A stretch of 33,191 nucleotides of DNA from Cytophagaceae bacterium (GCA_029237685.1 JAQZBV010000019.1:1-33191); one strand, 5' to 3'. Numbered from the stretch's first letter, positions 16,697 through 25,661 are shown. Numbers and translations: made by a program. Notes: generated by a model from the letters alone, not told the origin.

Positions 16697-17785
16697 ATGC
16701 AAAGCGTTTCCACTGCTGCTCAAAAACATTTTTACTGGTTAGATTTAGTTCGATTTTTAACGGCCTTCCTTGTTATTGCTTGTCATTACAGAGGAATGCT
16801 GTTTGTCGAGTATGGTGCTTTACCTGAAAGCCAACAAAATATCATAACAGGTGTGGTGTTTTTTTTTACTAGATTAGGACATGAAGCGGTGTTGGTTTTC
16901 TTTGTCATGAGTGGTTTTCTTGTTGGGGGAAAAGCATTGGAAAGAATGATGAATGGCACGGTGGATCTGAAATCATATTCAATTGATAGGTTTGTAAGAA
17001 TAGCACTGCCTTTAATTGCTTCACTATTAATAGTAGTAGTGATTGACTTGATTAGGCAGAAACCTTTGTCAATAATTGATTTGGTAGGAAGTTTATTTGC
17101 TCTTCAGGGGGTTTTGACAAGCGTGGAATTTAACGAGCCTTTATGGTCCTTGTCTTATGAAGTTTGGTTTTACATTTTGATGGGTTGTTTGATGTGCATT
17201 GCCAGTGTCAAAGACAGAAGGCCCTTACTATTATCTTTTTGGATACTCATTGTTGTTTTTATTGTGTTTACGAAACTAAAACCTTTGTATTTATTCATAT
17301 GGTTTTTAGGTGCAATAACGTACGTTTTACCTGTCCCACAATCGGTCAAATTATATAAAGTAATATTGCTGGGCTTATTGGTTCTTTGTTTTACAATTCT
17401 GCTGCAAGCAACAACCGCTTCGCGTTCTGTTAACATAGGGGTACTTTCATTCTTGAACAGAGGTGTAATGGAACTTCTCTTTGCAATCAGTATCTGTTTA
17501 TTTATACAGCATGTTATACAATTGCAACCTCATAGCGTAGGAGTAAAAATTAATGCGATCGGAACCCAATTGGCTGCATTTTCCTACACCTTATACCTGG
17601 TGCATATACCTATCATTAGATTGATGTTATACTGTGGTTATCCAGTAAGCGGAAGCATCAGTGTCTATTCTATCGTAATTTATTTTATAGCACTATTGAT
17701 TGTGTTATTGGCTTCATACCTCATTTATTTATTGTTTGAAAAGCAAACTCACAGAGTCAAAAACTTCATAAAGAATAGATACTGA
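16697..17785 (+). CDS. Acyltransferase-3 family membrane O-acyltransferase (OafA-like)
   Basis: 362 residues with about ten membrane segments. YWLDLVRFLTAFLVIACHYR gives the Arg19 and His30 signature, FFVMSGFLVGG the second-helix motif, and SIDRFVRIALPLI the R-x-x-R region of the acyltransferase-3 family (PF01757). LWSLSYEVWFYILMG is the usual E-containing stretch. It should acetylate a sugar of the surface polymer at the inner membrane. It is separated from the hisF end by 106 bases and may have its own promoter; it ends 16 bases before a very strong hairpin. No SGNH domain is attached. Confidence 0.9.
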   Translation: MQSVSTAAQKHFYWLDLVRFLTAFLVIACHYRGMLFVEYGALPESQQNIITGVVFFFTRLGHEAVLVFFVMSGFLVGGKALERMMNGTVDLKSYSIDRFVRIALPLIASLLIVVVIDLIRQKPLSIIDLVGSLFALQGVLTSVEFNEPLWSLSYEVWFYILMGCLMCIASVKDRRPLLLSFWILIVVFIVFTKLKPLYLFIWFLGAITYVLPVPQSVKLYKVILLGLLVLCFTILLQATTASRSVNIGVLSFLNRGVMELLFAISICLFIQHVIQLQPHSVGVKINAIGTQLAAFSYTLYLVHIPIIRLMLYCGYPVSGSISVYSIVIYFIALLIVLLASYLIYLLFEKQTHRVKNFIKNRY

Positions 17786-17801
17786 TTACAATAAGAATGA
17801 A

Positions 17802-17850
17802 AACAAGAAGCCCCTCGATTATATGAACTATAATCGAGGGGCTTCTTGTT
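17802..17850. terminator. Perfect 22-bp bidirectional hairpin terminator
   Basis: Bases 17802-17823 are the exact reverse complement of 17829-17850, with a five-base loop (TGAAC). The stem holds a GC block (AAGCCCCTCG). It lies between two convergent genes, the acyltransferase ending at 17785 and wzc ending at 17862, so it can stop transcription from both sides. The T runs are broken (GTTGTTGATT and, on the other strand, TTTCATTC). Confidence 0.88.
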
Positions 17851-17861
17851 GTTGATTAAGA

Positions 17862-20258
17862 CTAGGATTCGAGCTTGAATAATTTTTTAATGCCAGAAAC
17901 AATCGATCCTGTTAGAGTTGGTTTTTCAGGAGTGTCGTCATAGTAGCCATAACTCTTATATTCATACTGATAACCATATCCCGTATTGTATTTAACATCG
18001 TTAAAAACAATAAACATATTGGGTAGCTTATTGTTTTTATATACGGAGTTTATGTCTTTTAATAAAGCTTTTGGAGTATGATTTTGTCTGACAAGATATA
18101 AGTCTGCATCGATGTATTTAGACAGCAGGTAATAATCTGAAACGAGTCCGACCGGTGGGGCATCGATTATGATGCATTCATATTCTTTTTTTAGAAAGGA
18201 AAAAAGTTCATCCGTTTTAGCTGATTCCAATAGCTCCGTAGGATTTGGAGGAACCGGGCCTGAGGTAATGAGGTCTAGTTTAGGTATGCTTGTGCTTTTT
18301 ATAATATCTTGTATGGATGCTTGATTAATATAATAATTACTCAATCCAAGATCATTAGTGGTGTTGAAAATATGGTGCAGTTTAGGTTTTCTTAAATCGG
18401 TACCAACAATCACCACTTTGGTTCCCGATAATGCTATGGAAGCCGCAAGGTTACTGGAGAAAAATGTTTTCCCTTCTCCACTGATAGAAGAAGATATCCC
18501 AATGACTTTATTTTTCTTATCTGCAGCTAAATATTGTAAATTGATGCGCAACGATCGTATCGATTCTGATATGGCAGACTTGGAAGCAGTGATAATAGGA
18601 AGTTGATTCTTCTGACTATTATGAGCTATAGACCCAATTATAGGACATTTTGTTGATTGCTCAATCATTTCCCTGCTTGTGATCGTATCATTCAATGAAT
18701 ACCTTATATAGAGGATGATGGAAGGAATCAATAATCCTATCACCAAACAAATCATGATGACTATCTGTTTTTTGGGAGACACTGGTTTTTTACCAGACAC
18801 CAAAGCTTTATTAATAATTTTATTATCTGCAAGGTTCGCAGCCTTCGCAATACCTGCTTCTATTCTTTTTTGCATCAAATAATTATAAATATTTTCATTC
18901 AACAAAAACTTGCGTTGAATGTTTACAAGACTTCTTTCATTGGAAGGCAGTTTGTTTATAAGCAATTGAATTCTATTGAGGCGGTTTTGATTATCATTTA
19001 TTGCAATTTCGGAAGCTTTGATAATATTTTTAAGCGTTTCTATTAATGATTTTTTTGTATTATCTATTTTTAGCTCTAGAATATTTACTGCAGGATTGGC
19101 ACTTTGAGTAGAGAAACCTAAAGATGTTTTTTCGGTATTCAGGATATGAAGTTCTGCGATCAAGTTATTCAGCTGGGCATCTTGTATTCCCATGGCTGAT
19201 GGAGCAATGATTTTTTTAATATCATAATCATAGCTCAAGTAATCCAACAAGTAGTGGTAATACCTGTCTTTTACGATTAGTTCAGCGCGTTCTTTTTCCA
19301 GAAGATCTAATTGGTTAACTGCATTGGTTGCAGCAGAACCTAAATCCATTATTTTTTCATTGCTTCTAAACCGCTCCAGTTTATTTTCAGCTCCTTGGAG
19401 AGAATCAGTAATTTGGTTTAGTTGATTGTCTATAAAGTAAATGGTGTTAACAGCTGTTTGGTTCTTTTCCTCAAGGCCCGATTCTATATATACTTCACAC
19501 AGTTTGTTTAGAAAATCACTTTCTTTCACCGGCAGTAATCCGCTCATAGATAATTTTAAGACGGAAGATTTTTTGTCGACAAGATCGATATTTAGTTTGG
19601 CTGAATATTGATGCGAAAGGTCTTCTACGTCATTAATGATAAAATAATACTCTGTATTTTTATGAACAGCAGAGGAGAATATTTTTGTTTTATGAATGAT
19701 GAAGCTATAGTTGTTGGAATGACAGTGTTCTCCAAATTTACATACTACTCCATGATCAGAGGACGTATTTTCGGTATGCGAAGAGTGTATGGAAAAAGTA
19801 GAGTCTGATAATATAGTTATATAAATAGGTTTGTTTTTTACCTGAGTGAAATTAGTGTCTAATTTCACCTGGAAGGGAGATAGATTGTATAACTCCGCTA
19901 CTTTTATATTACCTTGTTCAAAATAGGATACATCAAAATTTAATTCTTTTATCGCTTCACTGATATTGCTAAAAGACCTGATGAGTTCAATCTCATTTTG
20001 AACGTTACGGGAAGAGGATAATAATTCTAATCCATCCAGAAAATTTTCAGCGCCTCCTATTTTATTTTTATCTTCTTTTATTAATAGGCTTGCGGATACG
20101 GTATATACTGCTGGAGTGTATCGCAAATATACCCATCCGCAAACACTACAGAATATTAATGATAGTGTATACCAATACCAGTTTCTTAACACCAGGTGAA
20201 AAATGCTTTTGATATTAATTCCTTGGGGTTCTTCAGTAATGGCTGTTGATGGGTTCAA
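17862..20258 (-). CDS. wzc: Wzc-like polysaccharide copolymerase and tyrosine autokinase
   Basis: 798 residues. Membrane segments at about 26-48 and 497-518 flank a long periplasmic Wzz/GNVR region with coiled-coil stretches, as in chain-length regulators. The cytoplasmic BY-kinase domain has Walker A SISGEGKT (591-598), Walker A' VVIVGTDLRKP (Asp621) and Walker B CIIIDAPP (Asp699). The tail holds eight Tyr between residues 757 and 773 (YNTGYGYQYEYKSYGYY), the autophosphorylation cluster. It should control chain length and work with Wza to export the polymer. It follows wza by 32 bases on the same strand. No cognate phosphatase (Wzb) is in the window. Confidence 0.95.
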   Translation of the reverse strand: MNPSTAITEEPQGINIKSIFHLVLRNWYWYTLSLIFCSVCGWVYLRYTPAVYTVSASLLIKEDKNKIGGAENFLDGLELLSSSRNVQNEIELIRSFSNISEAIKELNFDVSYFEQGNIKVAELYNLSPFQVKLDTNFTQVKNKPIYITILSDSTFSIHSSHTENTSSDHGVVCKFGEHCHSNNYSFIIHKTKIFSSAVHKNTEYYFIINDVEDLSHQYSAKLNIDLVDKKSSVLKLSMSGLLPVKESDFLNKLCEVYIESGLEEKNQTAVNTIYFIDNQLNQITDSLQGAENKLERFRSNEKIMDLGSAATNAVNQLDLLEKERAELIVKDRYYHYLLDYLSYDYDIKKIIAPSAMGIQDAQLNNLIAELHILNTEKTSLGFSTQSANPAVNILELKIDNTKKSLIETLKNIIKASEIAINDNQNRLNRIQLLINKLPSNERSLVNIQRKFLLNENIYNYLMQKRIEAGIAKAANLADNKIINKALVSGKKPVSPKKQIVIMICLVIGLLIPSIILYIRYSLNDTITSREMIEQSTKCPIIGSIAHNSQKNQLPIITASKSAISESIRSLRINLQYLAADKKNKVIGISSSISGEGKTFFSSNLAASIALSGTKVVIVGTDLRKPKLHHIFNTTNDLGLSNYYINQASIQDIIKSTSIPKLDLITSGPVPPNPTELLESAKTDELFSFLKKEYECIIIDAPPVGLVSDYYLLSKYIDADLYLVRQNHTPKALLKDINSVYKNNKLPNMFIVFNDVKYNTGYGYQYEYKSYGYYDDTPEKPTLTGSIVSGIKKLFKLES

Positions 20259-20290
20259 AGAGATAAAGAGTTAGAAGTTATAGGATAATT

Positions 20291-21088
20291 CTATTGTCGT
20301 TGTACAAAGGTTAAAATAACAACCACAAATGTCAATGCCGACAATATAGCCTGTATTGCAGGTAGATTAAGTCGTTTTGCTTTAGCGTTCAATGGTTCGA
20401 CATAAATGATATCGTTGGGTTGAAGCTGATAATAATCTGAGGCAATAAGTTGAGAGGAGTATAAATCTATATATGCCAGTGTACTTTCTTCATTCTTTTT
20501 TCGTATGACACGTACTTTTTTTCTGTTTCCCATATCGGTAATACCACCGGCTTGCCCTATAGCTTGGAGAATGTTGGTGTTTGTATTGTAAAAGACAAAA
20601 GTACCTTGCTGGTTCACTTCACCAAGGATTGTAACTCTGAAACTAACGAGTTTTAGATCTACAGAAGCAAATTTGTAATAGGTCGCCATTTTTTCGGAAA
20701 CAAGCTTCTCTGCATCAGGGATAGATAATCCAACAACTTTGATGTCGCCTATGATCGGGAAATTGACCATACCTGAATCGCTAACCAGGTAGCTGGTAAT
20801 ATAGAGTGCAGCTTCGCTAAATTGCGGGTTATTGGATTGTTGCGCTGTCTTATTAAAAATAGCAACAGACTGAGGATCTAAACTGGCTACTTTTATACTT
20901 AAAATATCGCCTTCCTGTAAAAGGTATTCATTTTGGTGCTGTTTGATCTTTGAATATTCTACTTTAGCGTCATTCGTTTGAATAGAAAGTAAATCTCTGT
21001 GTGAAATGCAAGATAAAAGAGAACACCCGATACATAAGCTTGCAAAATACTTCAATAAAGTATAAGTAAATATTGGACGGAGGGTCAT
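20291..21088 (-). CDS. wza: Wza-like outer-membrane polysaccharide export lipoprotein
   Basis: 265 residues. A lipoprotein signal ends in LLSC with the lipidated Cys at residue 27. YLLQEGDILSIKV begins the Poly_export (PF02563) domain, and VTILGEVNQQGTFVF with NILQAIGQAGGI is an SLBB domain. A final hydrophobic helix (PAIQAILSALTFVVVILTFV) would correspond to the C-terminal outer-membrane helix of Wza. The protein is shorter than enteric Wza (about 380 residues), as is usual in Bacteroidota. It is 32 bases before wzc, and a terminator-like hairpin lies 15 bases before its own start. Confidence 0.93.
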   Translation of the reverse strand: MTLRPIFTYTLLKYFASLCIGCSLLSCISHRDLLSIQTNDAKVEYSKIKQHQNEYLLQEGDILSIKVASLDPQSVAIFNKTAQQSNNPQFSEAALYITSYLVSDSGMVNFPIIGDIKVVGLSIPDAEKLVSEKMATYYKFASVDLKLVSFRVTILGEVNQQGTFVFYNTNTNILQAIGQAGGITDMGNRKKVRVIRKKNEESTLAYIDLYSSQLIASDYYQLQPNDIIYVEPLNAKAKRLNLPAIQAILSALTFVVVILTFVQRQ

Positions 21089-21103
21089 AAATGAAAGTAT
21101 ATT

Positions 21104-21135
21104 AAAAAGCCCGTATAATTTTATACAGGCTTTTT
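21104..21135 (-). terminator. Hairpin with T tail between barrel gene and wza
   Basis: AAAAAGCC-C-GTATAA and TTATAC-A-GGCTTTTT pair with one mismatch and a two-base centre, and on the minus strand the right arm runs into CTTTTTAATA. It follows the barrel gene stop by about 20 bases and precedes the wza start by about 15. It looks like an intrinsic terminator or attenuator; the mirror A/T tails could let it work both ways. Confidence 0.7.
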
Positions 21136-21154
21136 AAGGGTGTAGTGATCGTTA

Positions 21155-22027
21155 TTATTTTCTAAGGATATGCTGTTTGCCTCTAAACTTAGCAACATTA
21201 GAGTTAGAGAACGTGTAAGTCACACGTGCATTAAACATGAAATACCCATCGTTCTTGTCTGGATTACCTCGCGTTCTCATGCCGGCTTGGGTACCTCTGT
21301 AGGAAGCTTGAGCCGCTACAGGATCAGAGAATGTGCTGGGGTCTTTGTAAACTGGTCCGCTTACATCATCCATGTAATCAGTAAATGTCCACCTGTAACC
21401 ACCTTCTACTAAGAAGTTCCAATTCACGTCAACATTAAATCGAACACCTACTCCATAAGGAATCATGGGTGATATGGAAGAATAGGATTTTCCTTCTGTT
21501 TGAAGAGGTCTTAAATTTACCCATTCTCCGTTAATTTCTGCTTGCGGCTGATAATACACTAATCCCACACCAATGAAAACATATGGATCGATAAACGTCC
21601 TTCTTCTGAAATGTTTTTCATAAGGGAAGATGCTTATCATCGCAGACGTATAAAGCTCAATGTTATTAGATCTAAAAGACAGATTGCGTACTTCATGGTA
21701 GTCTTTCGCAAATAACCTGAAATAATTCAGTTCCGTTTTGATGTTGATCCTTTCGTAGAAATAAGGGAGTCTATACAAGGCCCCGATCCCAAAATTTAAG
21801 CGGGGTTTCATGCATTCGAAACCTTCACATAAGTCTCCATAATAGGTGGCAAAACCAACGCCCCCGTAAATGGTTAACAATTCATAATGTTCTATCCTGT
21901 TAAATCCTTTAATGTGTCTGGATCTTACACGAGATGCTACATTACCATATCTTTGCTGGCTCGAGGCCTCTGTGCAAAAAAGTAAAACTAAACCAATAAC
22001 TAAAAGTAGACTCTTCTTAGAATTCAT
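21155..22027 (-). CDS. Outer-membrane beta-barrel protein (DUF6089-like)
   Basis: 290 residues. A signal peptide (KKSLLLVIGLVLLFCTEASS, about residues 4-23) is followed by alternating short beta-strand patterns: LLTIYGGVGFATYYGDLCEG, LNFGIGALYRLPYF, FIDPYVFIGVGLVYYQP, MIPYGVGVRFNV and NFLVEGGYRWTFTDYMDDVS. DYMDDVSGPVY and the late GNPDKNDGYFMF are typical of the DUF6089/OmpA-like barrel families of Bacteroidota. The C-terminal end reads VTYTFSNSN rather than a final aromatic, so the barrel call is by pattern. It is upstream of wza-wzc on the same strand with a good promoter and may help surface assembly or belong to cell-envelope biogenesis generally. Function unproven. Confidence 0.8.
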   Translation of the reverse strand: MNSKKSLLLVIGLVLLFCTEASSQQRYGNVASRVRSRHIKGFNRIEHYELLTIYGGVGFATYYGDLCEGFECMKPRLNFGIGALYRLPYFYERINIKTELNYFRLFAKDYHEVRNLSFRSNNIELYTSAMISIFPYEKHFRRRTFIDPYVFIGVGLVYYQPQAEINGEWVNLRPLQTEGKSYSSISPMIPYGVGVRFNVDVNWNFLVEGGYRWTFTDYMDDVSGPVYKDPSTFSDPVAAQASYRGTQAGMRTRGNPDKNDGYFMFNARVTYTFSNSNVAKFRGKQHILRK

Positions 22028-22053
22028 TTGAACGGAATTTCATCAATAGTCAT

Positions 22054-22085
22054 CAAATTTAATTATAATGCGTCTAATAATCAAA
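22054..22085 (-). promoter_or_regulatory. Bacteroidota-type promoter for the barrel gene
   Basis: On the minus strand, TTTG (22085-22082) is followed after 20 bases by TAAATTTG (22061-22054), an exact match to the Bacteroidota sigma-ABfrA consensus TTTG-N19-23-TAnnTTTG. Transcription would start near 22047, giving a leader of about 20 bases before the ATG at 22027. Confidence 0.68.
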
Positions 22086-22172
22086 ATAATCCTACTAATT
22101 TATACCGGAATGATTGTTGAAACGGGAACTTTATCCGGATACTTTCACAAATTCTCCTATTTTATTTGACAT

Positions 22173-23558
22173 ATGAACATAAGAGGTATTGAATCTATTT
22201 CGCCTTATTCTCAATTAACTCATTATCAGGCAGTTTTTTTTAATGGGATGCAGGTTGAGGAACGGTTAGAAAAAGGACAAGAAGCATCATTGAAACAACT
22301 GAAAATTTCATTGGATCTGCGTAAGGCGCTTTTTCTGAACTTAAAACTCTTATTGGAAAAAGACAAAAAAAACTTAGCAGAACTCATTGCTATAGAAATG
22401 GGGAAGCCGATTCAAGAAGCTGTAGCAGAAGTTGAAAAATGTGCTGATTTATGTGGTTTTTATGTTTTGAAATCAGAGAAATGGTTAAGCTCTACTTCTA
22501 TTGAACACAGTGGAACCATAGAAAAACGTGTAGAATACCTCCCACTAGGTCTTATTTTAGGTATTATGCCATGGAATTTCCCCTTTTGGCAAGTATTTAG
22601 GTTTGCATTGCCTGCTATCATGGCTGGCAACGTTGTTTTACTTAAACATGCTCCTAATGTTCCTTTATGTGCCTTGAAAATAGAGGAGCTTTTTACAAAA
22701 GCAGGTTTTTTAGAGGGGATTTATCAAAATCTCTTTATAAAAGAAGAACAAGTAGAGCATATTCTAGCTGATCAGAGAGTAAAAGCGGTGTCGCTTACGG
22801 GTAGTGAAAAAGCTGGAAAATCAGTTGCTGCTTTGGCCGGTAAATATTTAAAAAAACAAGTACTTGAATTAGGAGGAAGCGATCCGTTTATTGTTATGCC
22901 CAGCGCAGATGTCGCTTTGGCAGCGGAGTGGGCCGTCAAAGCCAGACTGATCTGCAATGGACAAAGTTGCATTGCTGCCAAACGATTCATTATTCATGAG
23001 AAAGTGTACGATGAATGGTTGTCATTGATCAAGCAACAATTAGAGCTACTCAAGTTTGGTGATCCATTGGATGCTTCTGTAAATATTGGGCCTCTAGCAA
23101 GGAAAGATCTAGCCGACCAGTTAAGGGCTCAAGTTCAGGAAGCAGTTGAAGCAGGTGCTCGTGTGGAGGCCGAATATTTTTTCGAAACAGAAAATGCTAA
23201 TTTTGTTCCGGTGAGTGTACTAGTAAACATTAAAAAAGATAATCCGATTTACCATCAGGAATTGTTTGGCCCTGTTTTTTTGGTGTATAAAGTGAGCAAT
23301 AACGAAGAGGCATTAACTTTAGCCAATGATTCACCATTTGGTTTAGGTTCTTCAGTCTGGACTTCCAATGAGGATGAACAATTGTTTTTCATTCATTTTT
23401 TAGAAGCGGGGAGTGTCTTTGTCAACAGCATGATGGCATCAAACGCGGCAATGCCTTTTGGCGGAATTAAAAACTCTGGTTACGGGAGGGAATTGGCGGA
23501 AGAAGGGTTAAAAGAGTTTTGTAATGTGAAGGCAATAAGCATTAATAAATTAAATTAA
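22173..23558 (+). CDS. NAD(P)-dependent aldehyde dehydrogenase, succinate-semialdehyde type
   Basis: 461 residues, the usual length of the Sad/YneI branch. IMPWNFPFWQ (Asn135), VVLLKHAPNVP (Lys158), LELGGSDPFIV (Glu232) and NGQSCIAAKRF (catalytic Cys266) are the aldehyde dehydrogenase motifs; KHAPNVP is characteristic of the succinate-semialdehyde branch. ELFGPVFLVYKV and the MPFGGIKNSGYGRE end are normal. It should oxidise a small aldehyde to an acid with NAD(P)+. It diverges from the barrel gene with a 145-base gap and is followed after 11 bases by an acyltransferase, so the two are probably co-transcribed. It has no obvious part in polysaccharide synthesis. Confidence 0.93.
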   Translation: MNIRGIESISPYSQLTHYQAVFFNGMQVEERLEKGQEASLKQLKISLDLRKALFLNLKLLLEKDKKNLAELIAIEMGKPIQEAVAEVEKCADLCGFYVLKSEKWLSSTSIEHSGTIEKRVEYLPLGLILGIMPWNFPFWQVFRFALPAIMAGNVVLLKHAPNVPLCALKIEELFTKAGFLEGIYQNLFIKEEQVEHILADQRVKAVSLTGSEKAGKSVAALAGKYLKKQVLELGGSDPFIVMPSADVALAAEWAVKARLICNGQSCIAAKRFIIHEKVYDEWLSLIKQQLELLKFGDPLDASVNIGPLARKDLADQLRAQVQEAVEAGARVEAEYFFETENANFVPVSVLVNIKKDNPIYHQELFGPVFLVYKVSNNEEALTLANDSPFGLGSSVWTSNEDEQLFFIHFLEAGSVFVNSMMASNAAMPFGGIKNSGYGRELAEEGLKEFCNVKAISINKLN

Positions 23559-23569
23559 AACAAAAATCA

Positions 23570-24637
23570 ATGAATGTCTATTTGAGCGAAAAACTAAAAG
23601 TACTTTCATTTTGTGCGATGGTTTTGGTGGTATTTCTCCACTCCTATAACGTAGTGGTAAATTCTCTCTATGGAAATATTGTATTGAATAAAGGGTATAG
23701 CTTTTTTATTCAAGATTTTTTTTCTCAAGGAATTACCAGAATAGCTGTCACACTTTTTTTTGCTATTTCAGGCTACTTGTTTTATTTGAATATAGAAGGC
23801 AGAGCCATTGACTTTATTTTAAAGATCAAAAAAAGAATAAAAACATTGATGATTCCATATCTAATATGGTCACTTTGGGGTATTTTGTTTTATTGGATGT
23901 TACAAAGCATCCCTCAGTCAAAACCCTTTTTTACTAATGCATTGATTGCTAATTATTCTGTTGATGAATTACTAATCACTTTGTTTCTAGATCCAATCCC
24001 ATATCAATTATGGTTTATTCGTGATCTGCTACTAATAATCGTCTTAATAGGGCCATTAATATATTGGCTCATTAAATATGTTAGATTTTCAGTTCTAGTA
24101 TTTATAAGTCTTTGGTTTTTTGGGGTCGACTTTCCTATTTTAAATGAGGAAGCATTGACTTTCTTTGTAGTAGGTGCTTTTTTTAGTATCAGCAAAAGTA
24201 ATTGGCTTGTAAAGGATTTGTCAGCTAAATATTGGATATTCTTATTACTTTGGATAGGTCTCGTTTTATTTAAAACAATATTGCTGCATAACGAATTTCC
24301 TAATTTAATGCTGTTGAATCGTATTCATAAAACCAGTATTCTGGTTGGATTGATGGCCGTCTGGATTTACTATGATTTTTTGTTTAAAAAGGAAGTCGTA
24401 ACTAATTGGAACTTTTATCATATTACTTCTTTTTCGTTCTTTTTATATGCTTTTCATGAACCAGTATTAATAATGTTTAAAAAAGGTCTTTTTTATTTAA
24501 TCGGCAAAAGTGAATTTGCTTCCTTACTTGTATATATAACAGCTCCTCTAGTAGTTATTGCATTGAGTATTTTTATAAGTTTCCATTTTAAACGTATACT
24601 GCCTAAAGCTTACGATTTAATAACTGGTGGCAGATAA
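23570..24637 (+). CDS. Acyltransferase-3 family membrane protein
   Basis: 355 residues with about ten hydrophobic segments. KLKVLSFCAMVLVVFLHSYN carries the conserved His24; ITRIAVTLFFAISGYLFYLN is the second-helix motif; MIPYLIWSLWGILFYW and YQLWFIRDLLLIIVL follow the order of acyltransferase-3 proteins. In this protein the first-helix Arg of the family is not present (Lys at that place). It belongs to the branch that includes succinoglycan or OpgC-like acyltransferases and is the third such gene in the window. It may acylate the polymer or a lipid. It is 11 bases after the aldehyde dehydrogenase and ends convergently with the YdcF-like gene. Confidence 0.85.
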   Translation: MNVYLSEKLKVLSFCAMVLVVFLHSYNVVVNSLYGNIVLNKGYSFFIQDFFSQGITRIAVTLFFAISGYLFYLNIEGRAIDFILKIKKRIKTLMIPYLIWSLWGILFYWMLQSIPQSKPFFTNALIANYSVDELLITLFLDPIPYQLWFIRDLLLIIVLIGPLIYWLIKYVRFSVLVFISLWFFGVDFPILNEEALTFFVVGAFFSISKSNWLVKDLSAKYWIFLLLWIGLVLFKTILLHNEFPNLMLLNRIHKTSILVGLMAVWIYYDFLFKKEVVTNWNFYHITSFSFFLYAFHEPVLIMFKKGLFYLIGKSEFASLLVYITAPLVVIALSIFISFHFKRILPKAYDLITGGR

Positions 24638-24662
24638 ATCAAGAGGTTAAGAAGCCGCACAA

Positions 24663-25427
24663 TTAAAGATAACCCATGGCTTTATAAATACAATATCCGC
24701 TCATTTCTCTGAATAGTATACTGAAATTATTGAGTGGCCCTACTTCAGGGATGAAGTATTCCATGGGATTGTCAATCTCATCCATAGAATAGTAATCGAC
24801 AGGAAATGGAACACAATGTAGTCCTGCCTTAGTAAAACAGGCCATGGATCGTTTCATGTGAAAAGCAGAGGTGATCAATAAAAAGGGACCTTGAAGAGAA
24901 TCTTTTGCAATCAATTCTTTGGTCAGCAAGGCATTTTGGCGGGTGTTTTTTGCTTGATTTTCAATTGCAATGAGATGGTCTGGAACCTGGCAGTCTAATA
25001 AAAACTTTTTTAATTCAACAGCTTCTGCCCGGCCTTCTTCCAAGAGTTTTCCTGAGCCACCTGTGATAATGAACTTTTTAATTTTGCCTTTTCGATAGAG
25101 CATCAATGCTTGTGTCACGCGGTCCGCTCCCTTGGCAAAGAACACACGATCGTAGGGTTTTTTATTGAGTTTGGTAACTCCTGTCAATATAATTGCTGTC
25201 GATTGATTCGGAATCTGCTCTAACGATTGGGGTGGCATTTCCCATTTTTGAAAAAGGACGTTGACCAGGTAAGTGTTGCCGGGAATAATTAATAAGAGGA
25301 GAAGAAAAAATCCTGCGATTCGCTTTTTCTTTTTATCCTTCAAAAAGACTGCACAGCATGCCGATACAATGATCCATGTATAGGGAAGGAGAAGAATGTC
25401 TAACGTTTTAGATAAGAAAAAAAACAT
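24663..25427 (-). CDS. YdcF/ElyC-like membrane protein (DUF218)
   Basis: 254 residues. Two N-terminal hydrophobic segments (about 5-25 and 34-52) are followed by a soluble DUF218 domain: TAIILTGVT, IKKFIITGGSGKLLEEGRAEA, ENQAKNTRQNA and FLLITSAFHMKRSMACF. These are the conserved pieces of the YdcF/SanA/ElyC group. ElyC acts in envelope (peptidoglycan or enterobacterial common antigen) biogenesis through an unclear mechanism. The start is followed by a long intergenic stretch with exbB on the other side. Function here is unknown but an envelope role fits the setting. Confidence 0.87.
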   Translation of the reverse strand: MFFFLSKTLDILLLPYTWIIVSACCAVFLKDKKKKRIAGFFLLLLLIIPGNTYLVNVLFQKWEMPPQSLEQIPNQSTAIILTGVTKLNKKPYDRVFFAKGADRVTQALMLYRKGKIKKFIITGGSGKLLEEGRAEAVELKKFLLDCQVPDHLIAIENQAKNTRQNALLTKELIAKDSLQGPFLLITSAFHMKRSMACFTKAGLHCVPFPVDYYSMDEIDNPMEYFIPEVGPLNNFSILFREMSGYCIYKAMGYL

Positions 25428-25661
25428 AATAGTCAGAGTAGAAGGGAGGACATAAGGGGGTGAACTAAGGAGGAGTTAGTTATTCACATCTCAGTTAAAT
25501 TTAAATAATTATAATTAAATAGATGGGAATCCGTTACTAAATATAATTAACTTTAGCTGTAAGAATAAAAGCTCTTTTAGCCATTTATTCGGTGTATATA
25601 TCATACATTCGGTAGAATACTTCATCGAGGAAGAATCTTTAATTATTAAATTTGTAAGACA

